From: Ascidiaceihabitans sp039975415
Lineage (GTDB): Bacteria > Pseudomonadota > Alphaproteobacteria > Rhodobacterales > Rhodobacteraceae
Assembly (NCBI RefSeq): GCF_039975415.1
Contig: NZ_JBDWHD010000006.1
Length of the DNA: 64,000 nt
Direction: 5' to 3' (one strand)
Of this stretch, positions 16,551-24,714 are shown in pieces. The notes under the pieces are model-generated. The model ran no database searches. It was not told the DNA's origin and saw nothing but the letters and a program-made list of their open reading frames with translations. The translations under genes and the position numbers were made by a program. Each line of letters opens with the position of its first letter. The first letter of the stretch is position 1.

Positions 16551-17021
16551 TCAGGTTGACAATTTGTACACCAGCAACTCTTCCCAGAGTGCGTCCAACA
16601 GCTGCTGCTGATGTATGGGAAGTATGCAAAGCTCGAGATCATCAACCTTTCTTTGACCACTGCGAGAGCCACCGACGTAACGACCGCCCCAATTAATGTG
16701 GAGATTCCCGAAATAGGCATCTATGTTGCCTTTTTGATGCTTCGCGGTCTTGTGCCTGTAAATATGCCAGCGACTATTAATTGCGTTAAATGTATTTGGT
16801 TGGATGATCGGTACATGCCCGACATTGAACTCAATAAGTGGGCCACATTTAAACGAACGCGCAAGGCCTGGTTGCGGCCAACTTGTAGTCGGATCACCGT
16901 AGTGTTGGCTGAACCAAGACTCTAATAAGTCGCGCTCAACACCAATCTTTTTTGCTAGGCCGTGCATCTTGAAGATGCGCCAGTGCCATTTAGAAAAGCC
17001 CCAGGGTAGTGTATTATTCAT
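16551..17021 (-). CDS. Hypothetical protein, island orphan
   Basis: No family was recognised for this 156-residue protein. It is rich in Trp, His and aromatic residues (NTLPWGFSKWHWRIFKMHGL at the start) and has neither signal peptide nor membrane segment. The start at 17021 is well supported by AAGGAG eight bases upstream; a longer reading from 17078 lacks this. It lies about 70 bases upstream of the glycosyltransferase on the same strand, so co-transcription is possible. Confidence 0.6.
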   Translation of the reverse strand: MNNTLPWGFSKWHWRIFKMHGLAKKIGVERDLLESWFSQHYGDPTTSWPQPGLARSFKCGPLIEFNVGHVPIIQPNTFNAINSRWHIYRHKTAKHQKGNIDAYFGNLHINWGGRYVGGSRSGQRKVDDLELCILPIHQQQLLDALWEELLVYKLST

Positions 17022-17107
17022 CGAATTTCTCCTTTTCAATGTTTCAATGAATCTGAAGCCATCGCAAAGGAAAATCATTATTCATGTGATTGTTTTTAGG
17101 AGAAAAA

Positions 17108-17839
17108 TCAGTGTTTGGTTGGTTCGCTTAGGTAGTGATCCGTGTCCAACTTGAAGCACTTGGTCCACAGGGGCGTCTTCCAATAAATGCGCTCCGATAG
17201 CCGGTCTTCGGTTGTACGGGTTTCTGCTAAGAAGCCCATCCAGACCAGTGGGCGCAGTACCTCTGACACAAGGAACCATTGGTGGTTGCGATATTCACGT
17301 TCAAACGGATCAATGGGTTGTTCCAGCCCATACAGGGTCTTCACCAAATGCGATTCAGTCAGACCGTGTTGGGCTTCCACATTGATGATGTTCAAGAAGA
17401 TGTCCCAGTTGCCAGGTGCGGTGAAATCGATCCGACTGAGACGGCCATGATTGTACCCAAACAGATAGTGCTGGACCAAAGCTTCAAACAACTGACCACG
17501 ATGCGCCGATAGGGCCTTCACCGACTTGGACAGCTGGAACTTACCCTTCACATGTCGGCCCCACTTGGCGATGGTCATTACATCATGGATCACCATCACA
17601 GGCGGCACATCTTCCTCGTTCAGCACTTTTTGCACCCGAAGCAGCTTTTCCTCTGAGTAATCGGGCCAGTTGAAGTTCTGCGCACCCCAGTGGGCAAACT
17701 TGCGATTGAACAGTTTGGTTTGGGTTAGGCCGATACCGTCGTTTTCCTCTGCATATCGGATCGTCTGCTCCAACACGTAGAGCAGCTTGGATTGGTCCAG
17801 CAAGGGATCGTCATCGGCGAGTTGGTTCAGTTTGATCAT
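17108..17839 (-). CDS. Hypothetical protein, island orphan
   Basis: This 243-residue soluble protein was not recognised. It is acidic at the N terminus (MIKLNQLADDDPLLDQSKLL) and mixed alpha/beta, with several Trp residues. The segment HQWFLVSEVLRPLVWMGFLAE followed by ERIYWKTPLWTKCF resembles a winged-helix-like arrangement, though this is only an impression. It has no catalytic motif that I can identify. It lies upstream of the 156-residue orphan on the same strand, separated by about 86 bases, and is divergent from ParDE. Confidence 0.6.
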   Translation of the reverse strand: MIKLNQLADDDPLLDQSKLLYVLEQTIRYAEENDGIGLTQTKLFNRKFAHWGAQNFNWPDYSEEKLLRVQKVLNEEDVPPVMVIHDVMTIAKWGRHVKGKFQLSKSVKALSAHRGQLFEALVQHYLFGYNHGRLSRIDFTAPGNWDIFLNIINVEAQHGLTESHLVKTLYGLEQPIDPFEREYRNHQWFLVSEVLRPLVWMGFLAETRTTEDRLSERIYWKTPLWTKCFKLDTDHYLSEPTKH

Positions 17840-17912
17840 GGTGTTTTGTGGATGCTGACGTAGACAAACGCAACCTTATGGCATATATTGCCAACAGCAA
17901 AAGGAGCAGAAA

Positions 17913-18167
17913 ATGGCCACGAAAAACGTCGTACTTACGGATCATCAGGAGACCGTTGTCGCTGGGCTGGTTGCTTCAGGTCGATACCAGAATGCAAGTG
18001 AGGCTATGCGTGCTGGATTACGTTTACTTGAACGAGAAGAGGCAGAGGTCACAGAGTTGTCAGCTCGTTTGGCGAATGGAGTGACCCAGGCTTTGAATGG
18101 TGATCTTGCTGAGGGCAGCGGCGCTGACGCTATCCGCCGCGCTTTTGCAAAGGCGAAAACCAATTGA
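17913..18167 (+). CDS. parD: ParD-family antitoxin
   Basis: This 84-residue antitoxin of the ParD family has an N-terminal ribbon-helix-helix (KNVVLTDHQETVVAGLVASG, then RYQNASEAMRAGLRLLE). That part binds DNA and represses its own operon. The acidic C-terminal tail wraps around the toxin. An AAAAGGAGCAGAAA ribosome site precedes the ATG at 17913. It overlaps the ParE toxin gene by four bases, the usual arrangement for coupled translation. Such pairs stabilise genomic islands. Confidence 0.92.
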   Translation: MATKNVVLTDHQETVVAGLVASGRYQNASEAMRAGLRLLEREEAEVTELSARLANGVTQALNGDLAEGSGADAIRRAFAKAKTN

Positions 18168-18490
18168 AGTCACTTCGCCTTACAAAGCAAGCTGAAGAGC
18201 ATCTGACAGAAATTGCAATTTGGACATTTGAGACTTTTGGCCCGCGCCAAGCTGATGCTTATGAAGAAGACCTTATTGCGCGCTGCGAACAAATCGCCAG
18301 AGGATCAGCGTCGCACCAAAGCTGCACGATTTTGGTTGATAGCATCAAAGCTGGCCTGCGTTTCACTCGCGCAGGACAGCACTTCGTTGTGTTCCTGGAA
18401 AATGAGGATGAGATCATCATTGTGGATTTCTTGCATTCCAAGAGTGATCTACCGGCAAAGATTGCCCATCTAGAAAGCCGGTCATCGTGA
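18164..18490 (+). CDS. parE: ParE-family toxin
   Basis: This 108-residue toxin belongs to the RelE/ParE superfamily; ParE members poison DNA gyrase. The start RLTKQAEEHLTEIAIWTFET and the core FGPRQADAYEEDLIARCEQI match the family, as do GLRFTRAGQHFVVFL and the C-terminal IVDFLHSKSDLP. It starts at TTG 18164 inside an overlapping TTGA junction with the antitoxin stop. The weak start would keep toxin below antitoxin. It appears intact. Confidence 0.9.
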   Translation: MKSLRLTKQAEEHLTEIAIWTFETFGPRQADAYEEDLIARCEQIARGSASHQSCTILVDSIKAGLRFTRAGQHFVVFLENEDEIIIVDFLHSKSDLPAKIAHLESRSS

Positions 18491-18518
18491 CAGGCATAAA
18501 CTTGATTAAATCAAGTTT

Positions 18519-19088
18519 TCACAACAGGTCCACCGCACTTCGTTTCTGTTCATCAGTGACATCGATATAGCGTTGGGTTGTGGTCAGCTGTTTGTGACCT
18601 GCAAGCTCCATTATCACTTTGGGTGATACGCCAGCATGTGCCATCTGTGTGATGAACCAACGCCGCCCACTATGAGAGGAAGCATCCTCGATCCCAGCAG
18701 CATCAAACACACGCTTAAAGGCCTGCACCATGCTGTTGGGCGTAAAGTGCCCACCTTTCTGAGATTGGATCACTGGGCGTTCTGGCTTCTTCCATCGGTT
18801 CAGTTGCGCCCAATAGGAGGCCAGCTCCTTCTGCAGCTTGGCGTTCAAATGCACCTGACGCGCTTCCTTGGCTTTGGTGTTCTCAGCCTTGAGGTAGAAC
18901 ATCGCCTTGGGCTTGTACTCACGATCCAGCAGATCGGCCCATTTGAGTGAGGCAATCTCGCCCACACGCATCCCAGCATAATGTGAGAGCATGAGCATCA
19001 ACCTGTTGCGCTTGCCGTTTTGTATCGTGACACAAATCGCCATCACGCGCTTGAGCTCCTCAGAAGATAACACTTTGGCCTGTTTCAT
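18519..19088 (-). CDS. Small tyrosine recombinase/integrase, catalytic domain only
   Basis: This 189-residue tyrosine recombinase consists of the catalytic domain alone. The first Arg lies in SHYAGMRVGEIASLKWADLL, the His/Arg box in SSHSGRRWFIT, a GH-box as ELAGHKQLTTTQ and the nucleophile Tyr in RYIDV, so all catalytic residues seem present. The ATG at 19088 is chosen because GGAG lies upstream; another start at 19115 adds nine residues. No N-terminal arm-binding domain precedes it. Its 5' end and upstream region are duplicated at 21891-22149, flanking the membrane module. Small stand-alone recombinases like this may move or rearrange local DNA. Confidence 0.85.
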   Translation of the reverse strand: MKQAKVLSSEELKRVMAICVTIQNGKRNRLMLMLSHYAGMRVGEIASLKWADLLDREYKPKAMFYLKAENTKAKEARQVHLNAKLQKELASYWAQLNRWKKPERPVIQSQKGGHFTPNSMVQAFKRVFDAAGIEDASSHSGRRWFITQMAHAGVSPKVIMELAGHKQLTTTQRYIDVTDEQKRSAVDLL

Positions 19089-19245
19089 CTGTTCTCCGCC
19101 AAATGACTGAAACATAACGCTTTCCTATCGGAGAGCTGTTTTGTTATGTTGCCATCTGATGGGGAGAGCGACCGTTTTCTGATTGCCAAGGATCTGAAGT
19201 TGGTAGGGTATAGGCACGGCAAATTTGTATTTTGTTATGTTGTGA
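18988..19245 (+). repeat. Direct repeat copy 1 (integrase 5' end and upstream)
   Basis: This ~258-bp block recurs at 21891-22149 in the same orientation with roughly 14 differences and one extra base, about 94% identity by eye. It covers the first ~34 codons and upstream region of the small integrase. It ends at the TGTGA at 19245. Confidence 0.92.
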
Positions 19246-19316
19246 TAACCAGTTCACGCTGAGCAGCATATGATTTTGTACAAGAGAAGAGATCACCTCC
19301 TTGATCAGATCAGGCA

Positions 19317-21302
19317 TCATTTCGCACCAATCTTATTTGAGAATGCGGTTACGTTAACTTCTGCGTGCAGTTCTGGGCCCGAATACTCCGGTAAAGCCGT
19401 ATCATCGACGCTTAACACGACCGTGGCCTCAGATCGGTCCCTTTCAATATTAGAGAGAACCTGTGCACTAAAAATTGGATAGGCTGTAAAGTGTACTGCT
19501 CCACCGCTAGCAAAACGCAATCTTTCAATAAAGAACTTTGGAGCTTTAAAGCTATTGTCTAGCTTAAAACACTGCCGCTTCGGATCGATGTTTAAACCAT
19601 AGTGACTCGCGATCCATTGGACATTACTTGCTACTGCAGTATTCCCATCTTCCGGTTGTAGAAGATATCCGTATGGTGTTTTTCTTTTGTTGTTCTCATC
19701 AATAGAATTTCCTGACCGACGTGTTCCAGCGGAGGTTACCAAAAGAAAGTTGTTCAGGACCCATTTATAACGGTGCAAGTTCTGACGTTGATTTCCGCTC
19801 AACTGGAGTGAACGACGACTACCGAACCAGAATGCTGAGAATGCGATCATCAGTTCGAAGATTATGACAAAAACTAACGAAGGCACGAAATCCGATGTTA
19901 ACCAAAAGCTGGATGGTGAACGCAAATTTGATCCAGGTACCGCTTTAAGATTAAGTGCAAGCGCATCTGAGAGTCCGGCAGTTCTAACTTGTGGCACCTG
20001 AAGCGGTATGTCGTTGATATTTCCAGCCTTGGCCAACAGCTCATCCAAAACGGCAATCATTGCCGTATCTGGGCAAGCGTAGGTTCGTCCATTACGAACA
20101 AAACCGCTGTCACTATAACCAGCTCTCATTACCTGAGCCCGCTGCGGAATCCTGGCATTTTCAACCGCTCGTGCTAACCTTTGGGCACCATCGAAAACTA
20201 AGTTGATTTCTCTTTGTGACGTCGTCCAAGAAGCACGTACAATCAAGGATTGAGCTTCATTGGATAGTTGACGTGCCGTCCTTGAAATAGACAAAGTCTC
20301 GAGTGCTATACTAGCACGCAAGTCTGCTATCGGACCGTTTCCCGGGATAGATGGGCCACACGTTCCGCCAACGCTTAACTCTTCTGCAGCTCTTGTCTCA
20401 GAAAAGCTAGATACAGCTGTTGCAGCCGATGCAGTGTGTTCCAAGTCTCTAGATAACTCTTCAATTGGTCGCAATAGATCTGAGTTCACATGCCGTTGAA
20501 CCAGTTCTCTATGCGTAACCAAGGTGAGGGAGGCAACAGAAAGCATCGATGAAATAGTGGACAATGCTATCGCCACAAGAAGCACCGGAAGACTAGCGGT
20601 AGTCGAAACTGGACTTTGCCTCAGTAGCTTTCTGCGGCCTAAGCGATAACCAAAAGTCTGCCATGCGAAAAACAACGTTAATGTCAGTAGCCCTGCCAAT
20701 ACGCTAGAGATGGCAAAGCTAGCTTCCTCCGGTACGCTGGTTCCACCAAGAGACAAAGCTAGACCATAGGCTGTTATGAATACAGAAAGGCTCACGGCAA
20801 CAGACGCAATTATTGCTGGAATTGATGTTGCTACAAACAAAAGTGGAGCTATCAACAACCCAATTAAGTGCCGTCCAAAAGCTCTAAAATACCTTTCAAT
20901 AATACCTAGTGCTCTTATAGCTATCCCACGAAATGAAGCGCGATGATTTGCTCTCGCAATCTCAGGAGAAAAAGTGCTTTCATTTGCGAAATTGAAACCA
21001 TGGTCGTGAGTTTCAATTGTGGATGACGAAGGTCCACTTTGCAATTTGTGCTTTTTACTATCAGCTGTAACTTGGACGTGAGGTAATCCTGATATTAGAG
21101 TTTGGGCGCTGGTGAAAGCACGAGCCTCAATAGCTTTCTCAAAATTAAATTTTAGAGCAAGCCATTGGCCTAAATCAACAGCTGTAGGCTCGGATGAGCC
21201 ACGAAAGACTGTTGAATTTAGTCTTTTGTTTTGCAAATCAAGCGTCTGCTGCACCGACGATGACTTCAGCTGATGTGCGAGTGAACGAAAATTATGCATC
21301 AT
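19317..21302 (-). CDS. Uncharacterised 661-residue multi-pass membrane protein (module protein B)
   Basis: I do not recognise this family. The N-terminal ~140 residues are soluble and polar. Four hydrophobic segments follow at about 145-165, 166-186, 194-218 and 236-262. Then comes a ~200-residue region with helical stretches and two lone cysteines (Cys315, Cys410) that could form a disulfide if exported. A fifth segment lies at about 472-494, followed by a ~165-residue soluble C-terminal domain. The start ATG follows GAGAGGGG, and the gene overlaps the 193-residue partner by 11 bases. Both lie between direct repeats of an integrase gene inside a defence-rich island. A membrane effector or sensor is a reasonable guess, nothing more. 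Confidence 0.65.
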   Translation of the reverse strand: MMHNFRSLAHQLKSSSVQQTLDLQNKRLNSTVFRGSSEPTAVDLGQWLALKFNFEKAIEARAFTSAQTLISGLPHVQVTADSKKHKLQSGPSSSTIETHDHGFNFANESTFSPEIARANHRASFRGIAIRALGIIERYFRAFGRHLIGLLIAPLLFVATSIPAIIASVAVSLSVFITAYGLALSLGGTSVPEEASFAISSVLAGLLTLTLFFAWQTFGYRLGRRKLLRQSPVSTTASLPVLLVAIALSTISSMLSVASLTLVTHRELVQRHVNSDLLRPIEELSRDLEHTASAATAVSSFSETRAAEELSVGGTCGPSIPGNGPIADLRASIALETLSISRTARQLSNEAQSLIVRASWTTSQREINLVFDGAQRLARAVENARIPQRAQVMRAGYSDSGFVRNGRTYACPDTAMIAVLDELLAKAGNINDIPLQVPQVRTAGLSDALALNLKAVPGSNLRSPSSFWLTSDFVPSLVFVIIFELMIAFSAFWFGSRRSLQLSGNQRQNLHRYKWVLNNFLLVTSAGTRRSGNSIDENNKRKTPYGYLLQPEDGNTAVASNVQWIASHYGLNIDPKRQCFKLDNSFKAPKFFIERLRFASGGAVHFTAYPIFSAQVLSNIERDRSEATVVLSVDDTALPEYSGPELHAEVNVTAFSNKIGAK

Positions 21303-21873
21303 TGCCCCTCTCTCCGATAAGTTGGTCGGAAAATATCTCGCCAGCGGCGGATAGAGACGCCCTTAATAGCTCATCGAGGTTTGGTTGAGCAACTATGTTC
21401 AATAGGTTGGTTCTAACCTTGTCTACTCGGACCAACTCGAACACTTCCATTGCAAGCAAGTACCTCGAAACGCTTATGCTAACTCTTTGGACAACACCTT
21501 CAGATGAATCGATGCCTTTGCTCACCATCTTTACTAGTTGGTTTTTATTTAGCTCGGCGCTTTGATTTGGTCGAGCTAAGCCTGCCATCTCTAGACCTTC
21601 GTCACAAAGAAATGCGCTAGATTTCCATATTAAGAACATGCTGTCTTGGGCCAGCGGTTGCATCAACATATTTTTTGCTGATTCCAAAGACTTGAAGGAA
21701 CCATTGGCAATTCCGCGATCAAGTGCGGTTGTTCCTGCCGGACTAAGGTTAACATTTGATAACTGATCACGCATCATACGTTCAAACGCCCGTGCGGGCG
21801 TGTGAAGTAAATCAGCCGTAGCAAGTAAAAAGGCATCAACTGCGACTTGGTCGGTTTTTTCGCTTACTTTCAA
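21292..21873 (-). CDS. Uncharacterised 193-residue protein (module protein A)
   Basis: This soluble, mostly helical protein was not recognised. It contains no membrane segment or obvious catalytic motif; the C terminus is LIGERGNDA. It starts at TTG 21873 with GGAGAG four bases upstream. The gene lies directly after the repeat-borne integrase remnant and overlaps the membrane protein gene by 11 bases; the partner's ribosome site lies within its last codons. This strongly suggests a two-gene operon with coupled translation. Its first codons overlap the out-of-frame tail of the remnant integrase frame. Confidence 0.62.
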   Translation of the reverse strand: MKVSEKTDQVAVDAFLLATADLLHTPARAFERMMRDQLSNVNLSPAGTTALDRGIANGSFKSLESAKNMLMQPLAQDSMFLIWKSSAFLCDEGLEMAGLARPNQSAELNKNQLVKMVSKGIDSSEGVVQRVSISVSRYLLAMEVFELVRVDKVRTNLLNIVAQPNLDELLRASLSAAGEIFSDQLIGERGNDA

Positions 21874-21991
21874 GCTGCTCTCCGTACTGTAGCATGAGCA
21901 TCAACCTGTTGCGCTTACCGTTCTGCATCGTGACGCAAATTGCCATCACACGCTTGAGCTCCTCAGAAGATAACACTTTTGCCTGTTTCAT
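21836..21991 (-). pseudogene. Truncated 5' copy of the small integrase
   Basis: The frame encodes the first ~34 residues of the small integrase almost identically (MKQAKVLSSEELKRVMAIC, MQNGKRNRLMLML), then diverges exactly at the repeat boundary near 21891 into unrelated residues. It lacks all catalytic residues. It is the integrase end of the second direct repeat and now reads into the start of the 193-residue gene. Confidence 0.85.
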
Positions 21992-22149
21992 CTGTTCTCC
22001 GCCAAATGACTGAAACATAACGCTTTCCTATCGGAGAGCTGTTTTGGTTATGTTGCCACCTGATGGGGAGAGCGATCGTTCTCTGATTGCCAAGGATCTG
22101 AAGTTGGTAGGGTACAGGCGCGGAAAATTTGTATTTTGTTATGTTGTGA
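21891..22149 (+). repeat. Direct repeat copy 2 (integrase 5' end and upstream)
   Basis: This is the second copy of the block at 18988-19245, same orientation. With copy 1 it brackets 2.6 kb holding the two-gene membrane module. Confidence 0.92.
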
Positions 22150-22259
22150 GAAATTCCTCGATTTGGTCACAGTTCTCAAAAGCGGCTGCTCGTGAATTTC
22201 TGTTAGGGCCTTGCTTGCAAGGACGAGCGTTCTCTCTGATGCAGCTGTTACACACCTGA

Positions 22260-22295
22260 CAGTAGCAGTACGTTTCCTAAGACATACTGCTACTG
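22260..22295 (-). terminator. Hairpin downstream of the AGCS symporter
   Basis: CAGTAGCAGTA (22260-22270) is perfectly complementary to TACTGCTACTG (22285-22295) across a 14-base loop. It starts 11 bases beyond the symporter stop on the minus strand. It lacks a clear T-tract. Confidence 0.5.
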
Positions 22296-22305
22296 GTCTG
22301 TTCAC

Positions 22306-23808
22306 TTAGTGGTTATATTTCTTGATCTCACCACTGGCCAGACGCGCCTTGTAACTGATCATTTCGCGTCGCACGATTGGTGCAAGGAAATACAGACCTA
22401 GGATGTTAGGCACACAGATTAGGAATACTAATGCATCCGAGATATCCAAGATCGGTCCAAGCTGCACCATGCAACCCAGTGCAACAAACGCGCAGAAGAT
22501 CAGCTTGTAGATCGTCTGCCCCATTTGGCCTTCGCCAAACAGATAAGTCCATCCTTTAAGCCCGTAATACGACCAGGAAATCATGGTCGAGAAGGCGAAG
22601 AGCAGAGCCCCAAATGCTAGTGGCAGTGGAAACCAGCTAATCTGACGTTCAAACGCCGCTGACGTCATAGCCACACCTGTTGCATCGCCGGCAAAGTTCG
22701 GATCAGCAACCTGACTTGTCCCGATCACCAGTGCTGTGATGGTACAGATGACGATAGTATCAATGAACGGCTCCAGTAGTGACACATAACCTTCTGTCAC
22801 AGGCTCAGGCGTTCTAACCGCAGCGTGGGCGATGGACGCGGATCCGATACCTGCCTCGTTCGAAAACACAGCGCGTTGGAAGCCGATGATCAGCGCACCA
22901 ATGGCACCACCTTGAACGCCTGCACCGGTGAAGGCACCGGAGAAGATATTACCGATGGCGGCAGGGATTGAGGTGAAGTTCATCAGGATCACGACGATGG
23001 CGAAAAAGCAGTAAAATATCGCCATGAATGGTACGACTTTCTCTGTCACTCGTGCTATGGACTTAATCCCGCCGATGATGACCGCAAAAACAACTGCAGC
23101 AAGGATCAAACCAACTAGCCAACCCATACCATCCAGCGCACCACCTGCGACGGTGTTGAGCTGAACATAGGCCTGGTTGGACTGGAACATGTTGCCGATG
23201 CCCAAGGCGCCAATGAAGATACCGACGGCATAGAAAGTCCCCATGAACTTGCCAAAGCCGCCCATGCCGCGTTCTTCAAAGCCTTTCTTCATGTAGTACA
23301 TCGGGCCACCAGAAACCGATCCATCTAGATTTTCGTTCCGATATTTCACGCCCAAGGTACATTCCACAAACTTCGTCGACATTCCTAGGAAGCCTGCGAC
23401 AATCAGCCAGAAAGTTGCTCCTGCTCCGCCAATGGTCACCGCGACAGCCACACCACCGATGTTACCAATACCGACCGTACCAGAAACGGCGGTGGCCAGT
23501 GCTTGAAAATGTGACACTTCGCCAGGGCTGTCGGGATCGGCATAATCGCCACGCACCAATTGGACGGCGTGTTTGAAGCCAGAGACGTTTACAAAACCCA
23601 TATAGCAGGTAAAAAATACAGCTCCGATCACAAGCCACAGCACGACCAGCGGAAGTCCTGCACCAAAAACGTTGATCTTGAAGAATACAAAACTGCCGAT
23701 CGCGGATGCGATTGGCGCTGTAATTTCATTGATTGTTTCGTCAAAACCCGCATGTGCGGGAAGTGACAAAAGCAATAAAGCTGTGAGTGCTCCAAAGAAT
23801 TTTGTCAT
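22306..23808 (-). CDS. Alanine/glycine:cation symporter (AGCS family)
   Basis: This 500-residue inner-membrane transporter belongs to the AGCS family, which imports alanine or glycine with Na+ or H+. An N-terminal segment ending LLSLPAHA looks like a signal peptide, a feature of one AGCS subgroup. Family signatures include FQALATAVSGTVGIGNIGGVA, the SGGPMYYMKKG loop, FSNEAGIGSASIAHAAVRT and a late SWSYYGLKGWTYLFG. About ten membrane segments are evident. It lies in the right end of the island with a UspA gene just upstream on the same strand, 56 bases apart. This metabolic cargo contrasts with the defence-like genes. Confidence 0.93.
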   Translation of the reverse strand: MTKFFGALTALLLLSLPAHAGFDETINEITAPIASAIGSFVFFKINVFGAGLPLVVLWLVIGAVFFTCYMGFVNVSGFKHAVQLVRGDYADPDSPGEVSHFQALATAVSGTVGIGNIGGVAVAVTIGGAGATFWLIVAGFLGMSTKFVECTLGVKYRNENLDGSVSGGPMYYMKKGFEERGMGGFGKFMGTFYAVGIFIGALGIGNMFQSNQAYVQLNTVAGGALDGMGWLVGLILAAVVFAVIIGGIKSIARVTEKVVPFMAIFYCFFAIVVILMNFTSIPAAIGNIFSGAFTGAGVQGGAIGALIIGFQRAVFSNEAGIGSASIAHAAVRTPEPVTEGYVSLLEPFIDTIVICTITALVIGTSQVADPNFAGDATGVAMTSAAFERQISWFPLPLAFGALLFAFSTMISWSYYGLKGWTYLFGEGQMGQTIYKLIFCAFVALGCMVQLGPILDISDALVFLICVPNILGLYFLAPIVRREMISYKARLASGEIKKYNH

Positions 23809-23864
23809 TGCATGTCCCTTCTTTCATTATTGTTTTGGCCCCATAGGGGAAATTGTGTCGTGTT

Positions 23865-24299
23865 TTAGGGTACAACGACAACCGGCACTGGCGAGGTTTG
23901 GACAAGGTTGCTCGCGACACTCCCAAACAACAAAGACTTTATACCCGACTGGCCGCGTCTTCCGATAACAATCTGTTGTACGCCATACTTCTCGGCCAGT
24001 TTGATCAGGGTTTCGGCGGGTGGCCCGTGCCGGACAACCGTTTCAAACTGGATGCCATCCCCAGCCACCAGTGCTGCGGCGGGTTCAACAACACCGGATG
24101 TCGCCCGTTCAATTTCTTCTTCGCGACGCTTATGCCGTTCAGCGTTTTCTTCGGGAGTATTAAATGAGTATGGAGACCACTCGATGACGTAGGTCACAAT
24201 TAGTTTTGCGCCGCCCAGTTTTGCTCGCTCTCTCGCATAGTTGAGTGCACGTGCGCCGCCGTCACTGCCATCGACCGCAACTAAGACCGAATTTGTCAT
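23865..24299 (-). CDS. Universal stress protein (UspA family)
   Basis: This 144-residue single-domain UspA protein starts MTNSVLVAVDGSDGGARALN and has the ATP-binding signature GRRGQSGIKSLLFGSVASNL near the C terminus. It belongs to the nucleotide-binding type. The ATG at 24299 is chosen for its AAAGGA ribosome site; a start at 24314 is weaker. It lies just upstream of the AGCS symporter on the same strand and is probably co-transcribed with it. UspA proteins paired with transporters are often regulatory partners, which would fit here. Confidence 0.9.
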   Translation of the reverse strand: MTNSVLVAVDGSDGGARALNYARERAKLGGAKLIVTYVIEWSPYSFNTPEENAERHKRREEEIERATSGVVEPAAALVAGDGIQFETVVRHGPPAETLIKLAEKYGVQQIVIGRRGQSGIKSLLFGSVASNLVQTSPVPVVVVP

Positions 24300-24671
24300 A
24301 ACAATTCCTTTCAAATCTCACGTCGTTAGGTGCTGCAGCGACAATATCGTCGAAATGTAGCACATGTTGTGTTTGAGCTTCGGTCAAAACTAGCAACGTG
24401 ACAAGCCGTGTTGGTCAGAAAGCCAAATTTCAGGTGGTGACGGCGGACTCCCACGGGATCTTGGTCCAGGATGAACCTCACTCAGGCGGTTACCGCTCGG
24501 ATGGCTAAATTGGTTGACGAGCGGCCCTTCACACGCCGCTCAATGTTGAAAACTCTAGAAATTCAGACGATTGCAAAACCAATCATCAATCCGCGTGTCC
24601 ATGCTCAAATCTAGCACAGCTCAGTTTCAACCCAACAATATCAACGGCTTAACCTACCGTAACGCGCATTT
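24300..24671. other. Right-end non-coding region of the island
   Basis: About 370 bases between UspA and the right att repeat hold no supported gene. One TAGCAC element at 24612-24617 matches the left-end repeat cluster and suggests a right-arm binding site. A TAGCAA variant is also present near 24395. Confidence 0.5.
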
Positions 24672-24714
24672 AAAATCCTCGTGTCGGTGGTTCGATTCCG
24701 CCCCAGGGCACCAT
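24672..24714 (+). repeat. Right attachment repeat (tRNA-Phe 3' remnant)
   Basis: This copy of the tRNA-Phe 3' half is identical to 6803-6845 except for C-to-A in the acceptor strand (CCCCAGGGC). There is no matching 5' half, so it is a remnant attachment site and not a functional tRNA. Confidence 0.9.

Larger units (their letters stand above)
6803..24714. mobile_element. tRNA-Phe genomic island (~17.9 kb)
   Basis: The island is bounded by 43-bp direct repeats at 6803-6845 and 24672-24714 (one mismatch), the left one being the 3' half of tRNA-Phe. It contains a truncated tyrosine integrase and a second small integrase, a toxin-antitoxin pair, and a dense set of defence-like genes. It also holds a glycosyltransferase, several orphan genes and, at the right end, an AGCS symporter and UspA. 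Base composition is visibly AT-richer than the flanks, and several starts are TTG. tRNA 3' ends are classical targets of tyrosine integrases. Confidence 0.9.

Noticed and set aside
18988..22149. Insertion sequence or composite transposon
   Set aside because: No transposase or terminal inverted repeats were found. The repeats are parts of a tyrosine integrase gene, not IS ends.
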